Assembly (NCBI GenBank): GCA_035235625.1 | Contig: CP141143.1 | Location: forward strand, 4,632,501-4,696,500 | DNA from: Saururus chinensis | Taxonomy: Eukaryota > Streptophyta > Magnoliopsida > Piperales > Saururaceae | Length of the DNA: 64,000 nucleotides | Direction of reading: 5' to 3' | Shown here: positions 11,463 through 23,242 of the stretch, one piece after another | Layout: every line of letters starts with the position of its first letter | How positions within the stretch are numbered: position 1 is the stretch's first letter | Translations under genes and position numbers: made by a program | Notes under the pieces: generated by a model | Databases searched by the model: none | Told to the model about the DNA's origin: nothing | The model's input: only the letters and a program-made list of their open reading frames with translations

Positions 11463-12764
11463 CATATCATAAGCAAGAAAAGTAGGGCCCCTTTGCTGTT
11501 TATTGACTTTATTCCTATTTTTTGGGTGGACGCAGCCGCAAGACCAATTGGGTTCAGTGCTGGGTCCACAATCAGATTGCACCTTTTTGTGTTATCTAAA
11601 CCTGCGTCTGTGTCCTACAAAACTGGCTGTTTCAAACAAGTGGGAATTGAACCTGGCCATAACAAATGGTGGACAGTTGTGGGTACTGGGTACCCTTCAA
11701 GGTACACATCATAGTACACAAGAGTGCCTTTCAGGTCATACCCCATAAAATGATCTTACAAAAAGGAGTCTTGTTTAGGAGAGCCTAAGATTACACATAT
11801 GATTTTATAAAAGAGTCTCGTTTAGGAGAGCAGTATCTGTCGGAGCCCACATATTTAGGAGGCATTTAGTCCCTTAATAACTTTGGACGGGGTTGGGCCG
11901 CATATCTTGGGCCCTGCCCGTGAGCCTAAGGATCTCCTTAAACTTTTCCCCTTACAAAACACTAAAACAGTCCATAATTATTAATTTGTGCCAGTAAGAG
12001 TAATTGACAACGGAAATTGATCGTTTATTTTAAACATAGCTCCCATATATTTCACTCTTGTCGTCCTCACAGACGCAATCCGCACACACACTAGAGAAAT
12101 TAGAAAGGATGGTGGGTGGGCCAGTGGTGCATCCCAGCTCCTATTTGAGCATTGTCTATACATCAGGTGTCGGACCCATTCAAATCCGCCCTGCACGACG
12201 TGCGACAGACACCCCCAGCTCTGTCCGCTTCTCCGCTGTAATATGACAAACTTAAAAAAGAAGCAGAGCTTTCCCTTTATACAGTATGCTGATATTTAAT
12301 CGAAGCAATTGAGCCTGTCCATTATCCAAACTCCAAAGTCTTTTTCCACTTCTCATCATTATCCTCCCATCATTGTCCTGTAATTTCACAGATGACCATC
12401 CGAGATTAAACGCAGTAAGTAAAAAGGAGGAAGGGTTGATTGGTTAATGCAGGCAGATGCAGCACATGACTCATAAGCACGCGCACGCCTTGGGGTTTGC
12501 CTTGCTTTGCTCCTCCTTTTAAGACAAAACATGGAAGTTTTGAAGGGTAACTGCCACACTCTGGTACTGCACTGCACCAAATAAAAGGCCAAAAAGCAAG
12601 CAAAAGTTGGAAGAAGAATATACTCGCTCCAGTCACTTGCCATCCATGCCTGATGCCAGTCCGGCCACTTGCAGTGGCCCCTCCACGTGCCAGATCCCCT
12701 CTTCTCCGTTGCCCTTACCTTGGGTCCCCACTCCCAGCCTTCTGCAGAGGATAATAAGTATAAG
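11463..12764. other. Intergenic, nothing recognised
   Basis: This is the right flank of the copia insertion. Short open frames (for example around 11445-11748 and 12386-12808) show no family resemblance. No repeat with clear ends was seen. Confidence 0.45.
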
Positions 12765-12932
12765 ATAATGATATTTTCACAACAAAAATATTTATTAATT
12801 TTACACAAAAAAATTTAATTAAATTTTATAAATAAGCCTCACACAAATTTTATATGGGCTTATTTATCCAAATTAATTAAAATTTATATGTGAAATTTTT
12901 AATGTATCTTTTTATTTAAAAATATCATTTTT
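12765..12932. mobile_element. MITE-like AT-rich hairpin element
   Basis: The element is about 168 bp long and folds nearly end to end. Its outer ends (aatgatatttt and aaaatatcatt) are inverted repeats, and an inner pair around 12812-12840 and 12857-12885 (ending ataagcc and starting ggcttat) forms a second stem block. Such full-length fold-back AT-rich elements are typical MITEs. The family is unknown and no clear target duplication was found. Confidence 0.65.
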
Positions 12933-13077
12933 CATGGGACATGGTTAGGCTAGCTCCCTCACACCAAATTTTGCAAACCCGATCCATTTCATACCCAGCC
13001 AGAGACTCCGATTATCTGGGAAACAGAAGAGTTGACAGTGTGGACGTGAAATTTTTGTGTAAAATTTATTTTACTTT

Positions 13078-13500
13078 AAGGAGTTGTTTGGCTGCATTTA
13101 AATAGAATTTTTTTTAAAAATAAAAGCAAAATGAGATTACCTTTAGTTAGAGTAATTTCGATGATTTTTAAAGAAAAATTTATTTTCAGTACACTTTTGT
13201 TTTTATGTGTAAGATAATAAAAATATTTTTAATATAAAAAAGAAAATAAAGTAAATAATAAATAGAATGTCTTTTCATATTATTTTAAAAAAATAAATTT
13301 ATTAAAAATTATTAAAGAAATCAAATTTTAGGCGAATTTAATATAAGAGGTAATACTTAAAAAATAACATAATTTGTAATTCTAAAATGAGGGTTGGGTC
13401 GACATAATCACCTCACCTCACCGGGTAATTTTGTGATTTCGGCTAATTTTACCTCGAAATAGCTTGTAATTAATTTTGTTTTAATAATTATGTTATCTAT
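13078..13500. repeat. Diverged dispersed repeat, copy 1
   Basis: It starts near gagttgtttggctgcattt and contains a block at about 13348-13400 (ttaaaaaataacataattt followed by tctaaaatgagggttggg) that has a clear counterpart at 22340-22385. The order of blocks is the same in both copies, so they appear to be old copies of one non-coding element, possibly a MITE. Confidence 0.5.
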
Positions 13501-14740
13501 GTTTTATACATAAGTATGATTTTGACGAGTTGAAAATTGGGACAGAATCGATAAAGATTCTACATCCCAATAACCCATACCCTTTAAGGGCATTAGAAAC
13601 TATTTTCTTTCTCCATCTATAAAGCAAATGCTTTCGCACTCAAAAGAGAAAAACGAATTTTTAGTGAAAAAATAATTTCCTTATATACTGAATTTGGCCC
13701 CCTACACACTAGAAAACACGCTTTCTAGTGGAGACCGGAGAGGAGAGAGGCTACAATTTCGCATGGGACGCAGGTCATCGTTTTCATTAGGTGGCAAAGT
13801 GCGGTCAAGGTATCTTATGAGTTATGATAAAGATAACGCAAATTAGTTTTATAATGTTTATCATGTGCTCGTTTAACCCGGTAAGCATAGTCAAATCACG
13901 TTTTATAGTTTTGTTAGGCTCCTAATTACAATTTACATAGCCTGGGGGGGAAAATGCACTGCTTGCTCTTCCTATATCGTTGACCATAGCACGCTTGCCT
14001 TGGTTGCTATGCCAATTGCCAACCCTTTTGATTCTCACGTTCTTCATTTCTCTTATTGGTCTCTGGATGGGCTATGGAGATGGAAGTGCTACTTTTAATC
14101 CGTGACAAAACTATAATTCTATTTATGCAGTGAGATTTTATATCTTTATTTAATAATCTAATACGTTTTTTTACATATAAATATCTATTAAATGCGACAC
14201 TTAAAATATAATTAAGATATGAATGCGGCTATTCCCCCCCCCCCCCTCCACTATTTACTCAGGGCTTCCCAAATAAGAAAAATATGGGTTATTTTTTTAT
14301 TACTTAGTATCCCCCGATTCTCGCCCATATGAGGCACCCCATCTTCCTCCTTCCCCTGTTCGTCCCTTCCCTATTCGCCCCCCAAATAAGAATGCATAAA
14401 GGATTCGCCAGCTGACGGCAAATAGGCTGTGAGTGCCGGAGTTCTATTAACGTCCCTCACATCTTCCCCCCTCCCCTGTTCGTCCCTCGCATCTTATTCT
14501 CCATGTATAAAGACCTTGCTGATTACAGAAGTTTCATCTCTCTCCCACATTGCTGATTGCAGAGCTTTCTCTCTCCATGCATTAGAAATTTCGTTACTTC
14601 TCATCCTATTCAAAAAAAATCATTCCTTTAGCTACTTAGAAAATTATCTTTATTAATTTTTTGGGTCTTTAACGATCAGAATTTGGAACCAAAGTACATC
14701 ATGGCTACCTGAACTTTTTTACGTTGAAGCGTTCATATAC
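13501..14740. other. Intergenic, low-complexity tracts only
   Basis: The stretch holds a poly-C run near 14233-14247 and C/T-rich text at 14310-14500. Repeated phrases such as atcttcc and cctgttcgtccct suggest local duplication. No gene is recognised. Confidence 0.45.
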
Positions 14741-14746
14741 ATGACA

Positions 14747-15010
14747 GGGGGTACCCCCCGCCACACCAAAATGATTTATATGGGGACTAAGTATCCCCGT
14801 TAACTTCTTGAAAAGTTGGCGGTAACCTCTCCCCGCAAGTACCCATCTAATAAATTTTAACCTTCTGGAGCTTTCCTGGTGGGGGGTACCCCCCATCTAA
14901 TTTGAAAGATTCATACGGGGACTAAACGTCTCCGACAAGTTATTCCTTATATGGCGGTGACTACTCCATGCCATAACTCCTCCAGAAGGTTTCAACACCT
15001 TCAAAAATCT
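14747..15010. repeat. Two diverged neighbouring repeat units
   Basis: Two stretches (about 14747-14880 and 14881-15010) each open with a ggggtacccc palindrome followed by a ggggactaa block and a ggcggt block; ccttctggag in the first appears inverted as ctccagaagg in the second. This points to an old duplication. No coding content was recognised. Confidence 0.5.
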
Positions 15011-16540
15011 TTTAGAAGTCACCACATGCTTAAATCAGACTCCTTTGCTTTTTTATGCTTTGGGGTTATTTTCGTTTTCGGTATTTTATTAATATTCTAT
15101 TTTAATTTTTCTTTGGTGAAGATGTGACAGGAGTGGAAGTGATGCGACGGGAGAAGAGGGGATGGAATGACAGGAATTGAGGGGAGGAGAGGGGATGGGA
15201 ATTTAGGGGAGGTGGCAGGTGGAGAGGGGACGGGATGCGACGAGAGGAGAGGGCCAGGATGGAATGACAGGAGGGGGAAGGTGGGGGGATGTGGGTGTAT
15301 TTTGAGTAAAAAATATTTTCATGGTGAGAGTAGAGTGTAGGGAAGTAAATTTTGTATTTTTTTTTGGGTGTATAAAGTTTAGGGGGCCCTGAGTGAAGCC
15401 ACGTTCTTAGGATATAAATATCTCAAAAAAAAATTGAACCTACAACGTCTCAAAACCTAAAGCTCCAAGCCTCAGATACCGTACAATATTAAAGTTTCCT
15501 AAAAATTTAAATGGTTAGGAAGGAAAAGCTATATAAATATTTATTTAATATTCTAACACTACCTGTATCATATAACTATTTTTTGGTCTTCTCTTGCCAC
15601 TCAATTCATACTGGAGAAAGAAAACAAAGTTTTATTTTGTTGGTGAAGTGACAAAAAAAGTGTTTACTTGTAGATCATGAGAAGGATTGCATCAGTTGAA
15701 CTTGGAGAGGCCAAATAGTATGAATGGATGCTGATGGCCCTTGAAAATGCGCCGCTTTCATGCCTCATCGGAATTGACCCAGATCTTCTGCTAAATATGG
15801 TAGTTTATAACGGCGAGACAATTAAATAAATCGATCCCACCATGACAGCCGGCTCCAAGTGCAGGCAAGCCCACCAGTTGACCCACTCCCGCAAGCCACC
15901 GTATCTGCAACACCCGCTGGCGCTGAGTAAAGTAAAGCAAAGCAAAGAACTAAGCAGGGTCCCTCCCCTCTGCACCTCCCATTTGCTCGCCTGGATCATA
16001 CATAAATCATAAGATAATGAATTAGATCATAGAGTATTACGATACCATAAAGTAGTATACCTAAACAAAAAACAAAAAAAGATACCATAAAGTTAAAGGA
16101 AACAATGTGAAAGCAAGGGAGTTGAATGAGCTCTGTCCATGGCTGCCCCTTGGGTCTTTGCAGCTATGGTAGTCTTCTAGATCCCAGGTTTACCGGATTT
16201 CATAAATTTTTTGCAAAGTTTTAAGGGAAAGTTTCCATTTTTTTCCTGCGTGGAAAAACTGGGTTACTCTCCCCTCTTGGCTTTTTCCTTTCTCCATCAA
16301 ACATTCCTCGCCGTCCGCTCTCGTCTTCGTCTATAATTACCTTCTTTTTATCTGCTTTTGGTTCCTGCTCTCATCCTTGGTCTTTGTCCTCAGTTGGGTC
16401 CGGCCTCTGTACTTTGGGTTCCTTCTAAAAGGTGTTGGGTTTTACTTGTACATTGTAGGCGTTTGTAAATTATTAAGGGAGAAATAGGAGAGAGGCCTAC
16501 TGGGTTGCAGAAGCCAACAGGCCGTCTGGGTGGCTGAAAA
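15011..16540. other. Upstream region and probable 5' leader of the response regulator gene
   Basis: The stretch 15120-15300 is purine-rich and repetitive (gatggaatgacagg and similar). The pyrimidine-rich text at about 16220-16440, ending just before the start codon, looks like a plant promoter and 5' leader. I could not place a TATA box or leader intron with confidence. Confidence 0.4.
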
Positions 16541-19500
16541 ATGACTGTAGAAGATGCTTCCAACGATAATTTCCCGGTTGGTATGCGTGTACTGGCCGTG
16601 GATGATGATCCTACTTGTTTGAAGGTTTTGGAATCTCTTCTTCGTCGATGTGATTATCAAGGTACTTGCTTTGCTGTTCAATGAGTGTCTTTTAGGTGGA
16701 GCTTTAGAAAAGGCATCACTTTTTTTTTTGGCTTGAACCTGAATTGAAACAATAGACGCTTTCATCTCCGCTTCTAAGATTCATTGGAATGTTTTCAGTT
16801 CATCCAAGTTTGACTTTTATGGTCAATCGATATATGCCAATTTTTCTTCTCTTTTCTTGTAGTCGAAGGCTCTAGCTATTGTGTATGTCCTAATTACTAT
16901 TGGTTTTGAAGGGAGATATTGTCTTAGGCAGGTTTGATTATCTGTTGGTCTGACAATTTGCATTCTTCTGTGTTTTTGGGTGCCTTGAATTACTATCGTT
17001 CTATTCCGAAAGCTTCCTGCAATAAGCATATGCGTGCAATAAATGCGTTTTGCTGGTGTGTTGTATTAGTATTTTCTCCAGTCCTTTAAGTGTATTGGTG
17101 GATAGTTTCACATATTAATTTTAATTTGTGCAAAGATCTGATATTTTCAGTATAAAAAAAGATCTGATATTCCTGGTGTATAATTTGGTCAACATGGGTT
17201 TTTTTCGCAGTTACAACAAGTAATCAAGCGATTACTGCACTAAAGCTGCTGAGGGAGAATAAGGACAAATTCGATCTGGTGATCAGTGATGTCCACATGC
17301 CAGACATGGACGGTTTCAAACTTCTCGAGCTTGTTGGACTTGAAATGGACCTGCCCGTCATTAGTAAGTGATTTGGTTGATTTAAGCTCTCTTGTGTTTG
17401 CATATTAACGCAAGATGTCGTTTGGGATTGGAAACGGAGTGGAAGAACATGATATTACAATACCCTGATATCTCTCTCATTATTGAATTTTTCCCCAAAT
17501 TCTGCATCAGCAACGAGATTTACCTTCATTTATTTCCTGGCTACAGTCTGTTTATAGTTGCCTCAGCTTCCTGTGTATTTGAAAGGACCTAAAGATTTGC
17601 TTGGTGTATATATTTACCTAATTCATATAGATATTGTCTTGTCATTTTTAATGCAAGAATTGAAGTCTTCCCATTGCATTGATACGAGAGAGTAAAAATA
17701 AATGTATTTCTGATTTGTTATTGAATGAAGAATATGATGAAATGTTTTCATGGTTTCCTATTCCCTTATCAATCTTTGGGTATATTCTTTTTTTTTTCAT
17801 TTTGATGTCCTTCTTTCATGGAAAGGTGGTCGTGTATGTATAATAACTGGAAAATGTACTTGTTTAGTCAAATTTGAGTCTATTCTTTCTTTTTCTCTTA
17901 CTATTTTTCAATTTTTTTTGCTTCTAACCCTTTTAACTACAATTGCTTTTTAAAAAAAAAATTTAGTGGCTTGGTCGCTTTGTACCCCCTTCCTGATCTA
18001 TTCCTTCCAAGTATCAAGTTAACCATTTTATTAATCTTCTTTTTAAAATGCAGTGCTCTCTGGAAATAGTGATACCAAAGCTGTGATGAGGGGGATTACT
18101 CATGGCGCTTGTGACTACTTGCTAAAGCCTGTTAGGATCGAGGAGCTCAAGAACATCTGGCAACATGTTGTTCGGAGGAAAAAAAATGATTCAAAAGATA
18201 ACGGAAACCATTGCCATGGATATGAAGGCGAAAAGCGGCAGGAAACAGGCGAAGGTGGACAAGCTCATGGGATGATTGGGGCAAATGATTCCAATGTAAA
18301 ACTGAACAGGAAAAGGAAAGATCAAAACGAAGAGGAAGATGACGACTCTGATGGAAATAACGATGACCCAGCAGCACAAAAGAAGCCTAGAGTTGTCTGG
18401 TCTGTGGACCTCCATCGGAAATTTGTTAATGCTGTTAATCAGTTGGGCATTGACAGTAAGTGCTATCATAAAGTACACAATGATAAGAGAAATTTCCCCT
18501 GCCAACGCACTGCAGAGGAAGTATATGTGAGCACCAACATCCTGGGGGCCTGCAGCAGTGGGACAAGAAAAGTGGCCTCTAAATTAGGTGGCCCACAAAA
18601 TTTCAGCCATTTTTTACATTTGGGCCTCTTCATTTAATCAATAGAAAAATGTTTATTATTGAATTCTAAATGATTGGATTAAAGAAGCCCACATGTCAGA
18701 ATAGGCTAATTTTGTGGAGCCTTTAAATTTGTGGTTACTCTTTCCAGGCCCCCTCACCCGTTGATGTGGGCTCCCTGAAGGGTGGCGTTCACACGTGCTT
18801 CCTGTAATGTACATTTGCTTGGAAACTTCTCCCATCATCATAATTACTTTCTTACAAGTATAACTAGCCATGTGCATCACTGCCAATGGTACACTGTACT
18901 ATTGGATGAACCCATGGTCCAGAAATTGCTGTGCATACATTATAAATTTGTTTAGTAAGCTTCAGCAGCTTAGTAATCATATGATGTATGTGATCTGTGG
19001 ACCATGACCTATCCATTTACAAGAATGGAGCCTTTGAATTGGCAAATTGGACATTTTGCTCAGCTGTTAGCAGTTTGTTTCATTGTTGTTGATATTTCCT
19101 TGTTGAAACACTTGCGGTCTGACCATGTAGTTCACCCTTTTGTGCGCAGAGGCTGTTCCTAAAAGGATTCTTGATCTTATGAATGTTGAAAAGCTTACCA
19201 GGGAAAATGTTGCTAGTCATCTTCAGGTAATCCACCAAATTATGTGCTAGTCACCACATTGCTCTTAATGATAATTTTGTTTCAGTTACTGTAAATAAAT
19301 TTCTTCCAAATATCTTCAACTTATATGTCTAGATATTTAATGACCTAAGTTTTTTTTAATGCATAAAGCAGATGTTCTTTCCTTTTGTGCCAATTGTTCA
19401 ATGAACTGTGTAGAAGTATTGGTTCATAATTAAGTTTAATGGCCAAGTCCTTTTTTTGGTTGACAGTCCATTGGCTGGATAGGACAATACTAATTACTGA

Positions 19501-20843
19501 AACCTTGACCATCAATTCTCTCTTATCCCTTTTTGGAACCAAAAGACACCATTTGATTCATAGTTCGAATGTAAAGTCGACTTCAAAAACTGACTTCTCA
19601 TTTTCTTTTGCAGAAATATAGACTCTATTTGAAACGAATAAGTAATGTTGCGACTCAACAGGCTAACATGGCAGCTGCATTAGGAGGCAAAGACCTTAGC
19701 TATTTGCCTATGGGCTCATTTGATGGACTCGGTGATTTGCAGGTCTTCACTGGTTCCAATCCATTACAAAAACCTACACTTGCATCCTTCCAAGCTGGTG
19801 GGTTTACTGGTCAGTTGAATGGCACAACGAATTTGGGCTTGAACAGGCTTCCTTCTGCTGGAATTATTCAGCTTGGCCAGTCCCCTAATTCTGGAAATCT
19901 TATGAACAATTTTGGGAAGTTGCAGCAACTTCCTCAGGCCGGAAGCCAACATCGGAATTTACTCCAAGGGATGCCTCATTCATTGGAATTGGACGAACTA
20001 CAGCATAACAAATTCTCTTCCTCCATCAATGACTCAACAGTGTTTCCTATTCGGCAGCAGCAACTCATGGCAATTGGTTGTTCCAACAGCGGAGGAATAG
20101 GCAGTAGCAATTTGGGAAATAATGTGCATAATGCTTCAGATGACTCCGTCATGTTACAAGGCCTGCAGCTAACACCATTTAGTGGAACTTTGGTCAATCA
20201 AGCTCCTAACAGAGTCACTCACTTGAACTCAGAGTCATTTAATGTTGGCACTGGAGTGTCTTCTTGTCAGCCTGAACATAATAGTAGTCTTAATGGCACT
20301 TGGAAAAATGCTATTCCATTAGGAGGCTTTTCCCCAGATGCACTGCCCATGGGTGATGGTGCCTACGGTGGTGATTTTTTCCCTCAAAATGTGAGGGATA
20401 ACATTTCCTCTATTGGCTCTCAGGTAGAGAATAGTTCACTTGATTTCTCAACAGGGAATGTTGTTGGAGCCACTGTAAATTCATCAGCAGGAGGAGATAC
20501 CAAATTACTGAATTTCACAAACATGGAGAATAACACTGGACACACAGGGAACTATGTTGCGAACCAAAAGTTAAATGATCAACTCATGTTCCAGACTCCC
20601 TCAAACACTTCATTACCCTGTAAGAACTTTGGGCAGACCAGCGGACTTCAAAGCGAGAATATGGCTGGTGGCTCATTTCTGGCCCAAAGTATTGGAATTG
20701 GGAGACTAAATAATGGAGATCAGATGAAGCTGAAAGGAGATTATCCCTTGGAACAGACAAAGCTTCAGGGTGGCTTCTATCCTAATAATCAACCCAATTC
20801 TTTTGATGATCTTATGACCCTTGTAAGACGGCGACATGTATAA
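16541..20843 (+). CDS. Type-B response regulator (cytokinin signalling transcription factor)
   Basis: Five exons: 16541-16661, 17211-17363, 18054-18455, 19150-19226 and 19614-20843, giving 660 aa. All introns are GT-AG and phases agree. The receiver domain (about residues 14-130) has the acidic pair D21-D22 in [10 protein letters not shown], the phosphoacceptor D67 in [12 protein letters not shown] and the conserved lysine K116 in LLKPVR. An acidic linker with [14 protein letters not shown] follows. A GARP (Myb-like) DNA-binding domain (about 201-260) includes [17 protein letters not shown] and [15 protein letters not shown]. The long glutamine/asparagine/serine-rich C-terminus is the usual activation region. 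In the known pathway, histidine phosphotransfer proteins phosphorylate the aspartate and the nuclear protein activates cytokinin genes. The N-terminus ([18 protein letters not shown]) resembles the ARR10/ARR12/ARR1 group. Oddity: a donor-like gtaaga at 20821 just before the stop; I found no convincing further exon. Confidence 0.93.
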
Positions 20844-21658
20844 TTTATCTCTTAAGACTGAACTATGTTGGCTAATATAAGTAAGTTACTTAGTTTTGTA
20901 AATCATTTTAAGAGTGCAAAAGTCTGATATTTCCTTTCAAATATTTGTGTGTATTCTTCTACAACAGAGGTTGGATAAATTATGGTGTAAGTTGAATATT
21001 TTAGTGTGATAGTTTATAAAGTGGCATGGTGGTCCAAATTTATGGCATGACTCCTAGTTGTTGCATTTTTTTATCCCTTTTCTATTTATGTTGAGTTGTG
21101 ATGTAAAATAAATATCACTATAACCTATTACCTAGAAGCTTAAGGTATTGGGAAGGTATCAAAGCCAAGGTTATGGGATCTGGTGGGAGCATTTTTTTCT
21201 TTATTATCTACCTCTCTTTAGGTCTTTTTATTATGTCCACTTATTAGTATTTAAGTTTGGATGGATGAGTGAGGAGAATGTTGAGCTGAGATATAAAATA
21301 AATATTATAAAAATTTAAAGCTTGAGCTTTTGAGAAATATTTATTATTTCAGAGCTTATAAGAGTGCCTCAACATAAAAAGTTAATTTTTACAATTTAAT
21401 TATAATTTATAGAAATATATGACTATGATTTTAAAATCTAATATTATAAATTGTAGATTACTATTATGTATTGTTTGTCATTGCTGATTCAGGTCATTAT
21501 ATTCTAGATCAACAATTTAAACTATAGAAAGATTCCTATTGTTGTTTGGATGTGCATTAACAATCAAAGCACAACGACATTATCATTACAAATATCAGTA
21601 CAAACCACACTTTCTATTTAAAGCCGTTTTGTTTCTCAACTCACTTTATTACAAAAAT
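20844..21658. other. 3' flank of the response regulator, nothing recognised
   Basis: AT-rich sequence with several possible polyadenylation contexts (aataaa-like at about 21105 and 21295). No gene or bounded repeat is visible. Confidence 0.4.
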
Positions 21659-21660
21659 TA

Positions 21661-21868
21661 TTCTCCCTCTATTTCATAGTAATAGCTTCATTTAAAATTA
21701 GAATATCTTAAAAAGAGTAAAACTATTGTGACGTGAAGCTTCACATGTCAAACACTCTAGTTCATCATTAAAATGATGAAATAGAGTTTTGACGTATGCA
21801 ACTTCACATCACTCTAATATTTTTCTTTTAGAAAACCAAATGGAACTATTAATATGGGATAAATAGAG
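21661..21868. mobile_element. Stowaway-like MITE (Tc1/mariner type)
   Basis: About 208 bp, flanked by TA at 21659-21660 and 21869-21870. The left end has ctccctctatttcat and the right end, read inward, has ctctatttatcccat, matching the Stowaway terminal pattern CTCCCTCCGT. An internal inverted pair (tgaagcttcacatgtcaaac against gtttgacgtatgcaacttca) extends the fold-back form. The TA duplication and terminal motif define the family. Confidence 0.75.
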
Positions 21869-22015
21869 TACTTTAAAGTTGCTTTCTTTTCCAAACCAAA
21901 AAGCTCTCTAACATTTGAAGTTAAAATATTATTTATATTAGTAATATTACCACATAAGAATGTTAGCATAATGTTAATGTCATAATTAGGTACATGGATT
22001 AATTTTTTAGAAATT

Positions 22016-22440
22016 TAGGGGTTGTTTGGGTGTTGAATTTTTTAAAAATAAAAATAATTTTTTTAAAAATTAATACTAAAAATTCACTATTAAATATGAA
22101 TTACCGTTAGGAATTAAATTTTTTAAAATAAACTTAAATATTGCATCAAACCCAATTTTAAAACTTTAAACTATATAATTCTCTCTCTCGAGTTCGGATA
22201 TGTAAGTTCTTGGTGGTATTACACTTCTAAATTTAAGCTTTATCAAACAAGATCCTATAATGATAAGTAATTTTAAACTTTTAAAATAGGCCTCACTTAT
22301 ATAATATGTTTCTCAAATTTTAAATTAATATGAAAGATAATAATTTAAAAATAACAAAATTTATAATTTTAAAAAGAGGGCTAGGAGTAGGAATCATCTC
22401 ATGAGTTAATTTGTTAATTTTGGCCAATTCTAATTAGAAA
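22016..22440. repeat. Diverged dispersed repeat, copy 2
   Basis: It starts near ggggttgtttgggtg and shares with 13078-13500 the block taataatttaaaaataaca followed by tttaaaaagagggctagg. It is non-coding and AT-rich, and is likely another old copy of the same element. Confidence 0.5.
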
Positions 22441-23242
22441 TAGCCTTGAATCAACTTTCAGACAAATTTTAACTTCTACACATAAACATAATTCTAATAA
22501 TTTAAATTTAAATTGAAAGAAATTAATAAAATCTTACATAAATTTTATATCCAAAGAGCTCCTTAATTTAAAACGAATAATAAGTGGCGTAAAGATTCCA
22601 TGCCCAAATCAAATGTGTAGGTCCACGTCAATATTCATGAAAGGTGAAAGAGTAATGCCAGTGTCCTGAATCCGTGCCCATTTTCGTGCTCACAAGTGGA
22701 AATCGTCTAATCAAGTGCTACTTGATTTGACTGCTCTTATGCCCGACTTATCTACCGTAAGGGCATGCTTTAAGTATCACTTTAATTTTTAAAGATAATA
22801 ATGTTATATCAACTTCAAAGGCCTTTGAGCCCTCCATCTAACGAGAGTCATAATTTAACCAATTTCTTTTCCCAGCTAAACAAACCCAAAATACGAAAGT
22901 GAGCACGCAAATTTTGACAGCTTTTTCTTATTTTTCAAGGTGAAATAATACACGCGGGTGCTTCTGAAACTCTAGGTGGCTAACTAATGTATATCGTGAT
23001 ATGGTTATAAACTCTTTTATACGCGTGCATTTCCTTCGGAAGTTTTTTCTTGGACTTTGATTTCTTCAAAACTTGTTCACAGCCAAGGAGGAGGGTTGAG
23101 GGGTCGAGTTTGAAACTGATGAGGGAAGGGATGAGTTCCACACAAAATCGATCGTCAATGCTCCTGGGAGAGGATTTTCAATTCATGGGAAAGGTTAAAT
23201 TGCTAAACTTCAGCCTTATTTAGTTCTTTGGTTTGGAGTTTA
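22441..23242. other. Intergenic, nothing recognised
   Basis: No open frame of note, no tRNA-like fold and no repeat with ends was found. Confidence 0.4.

Noticed and set aside
15670-15800. A short coding-like stretch (ENAPLSCLIGIDPDLLLN)
   Set aside because: Stops interrupt it, no neighbouring exon was found and I could not assign a family.
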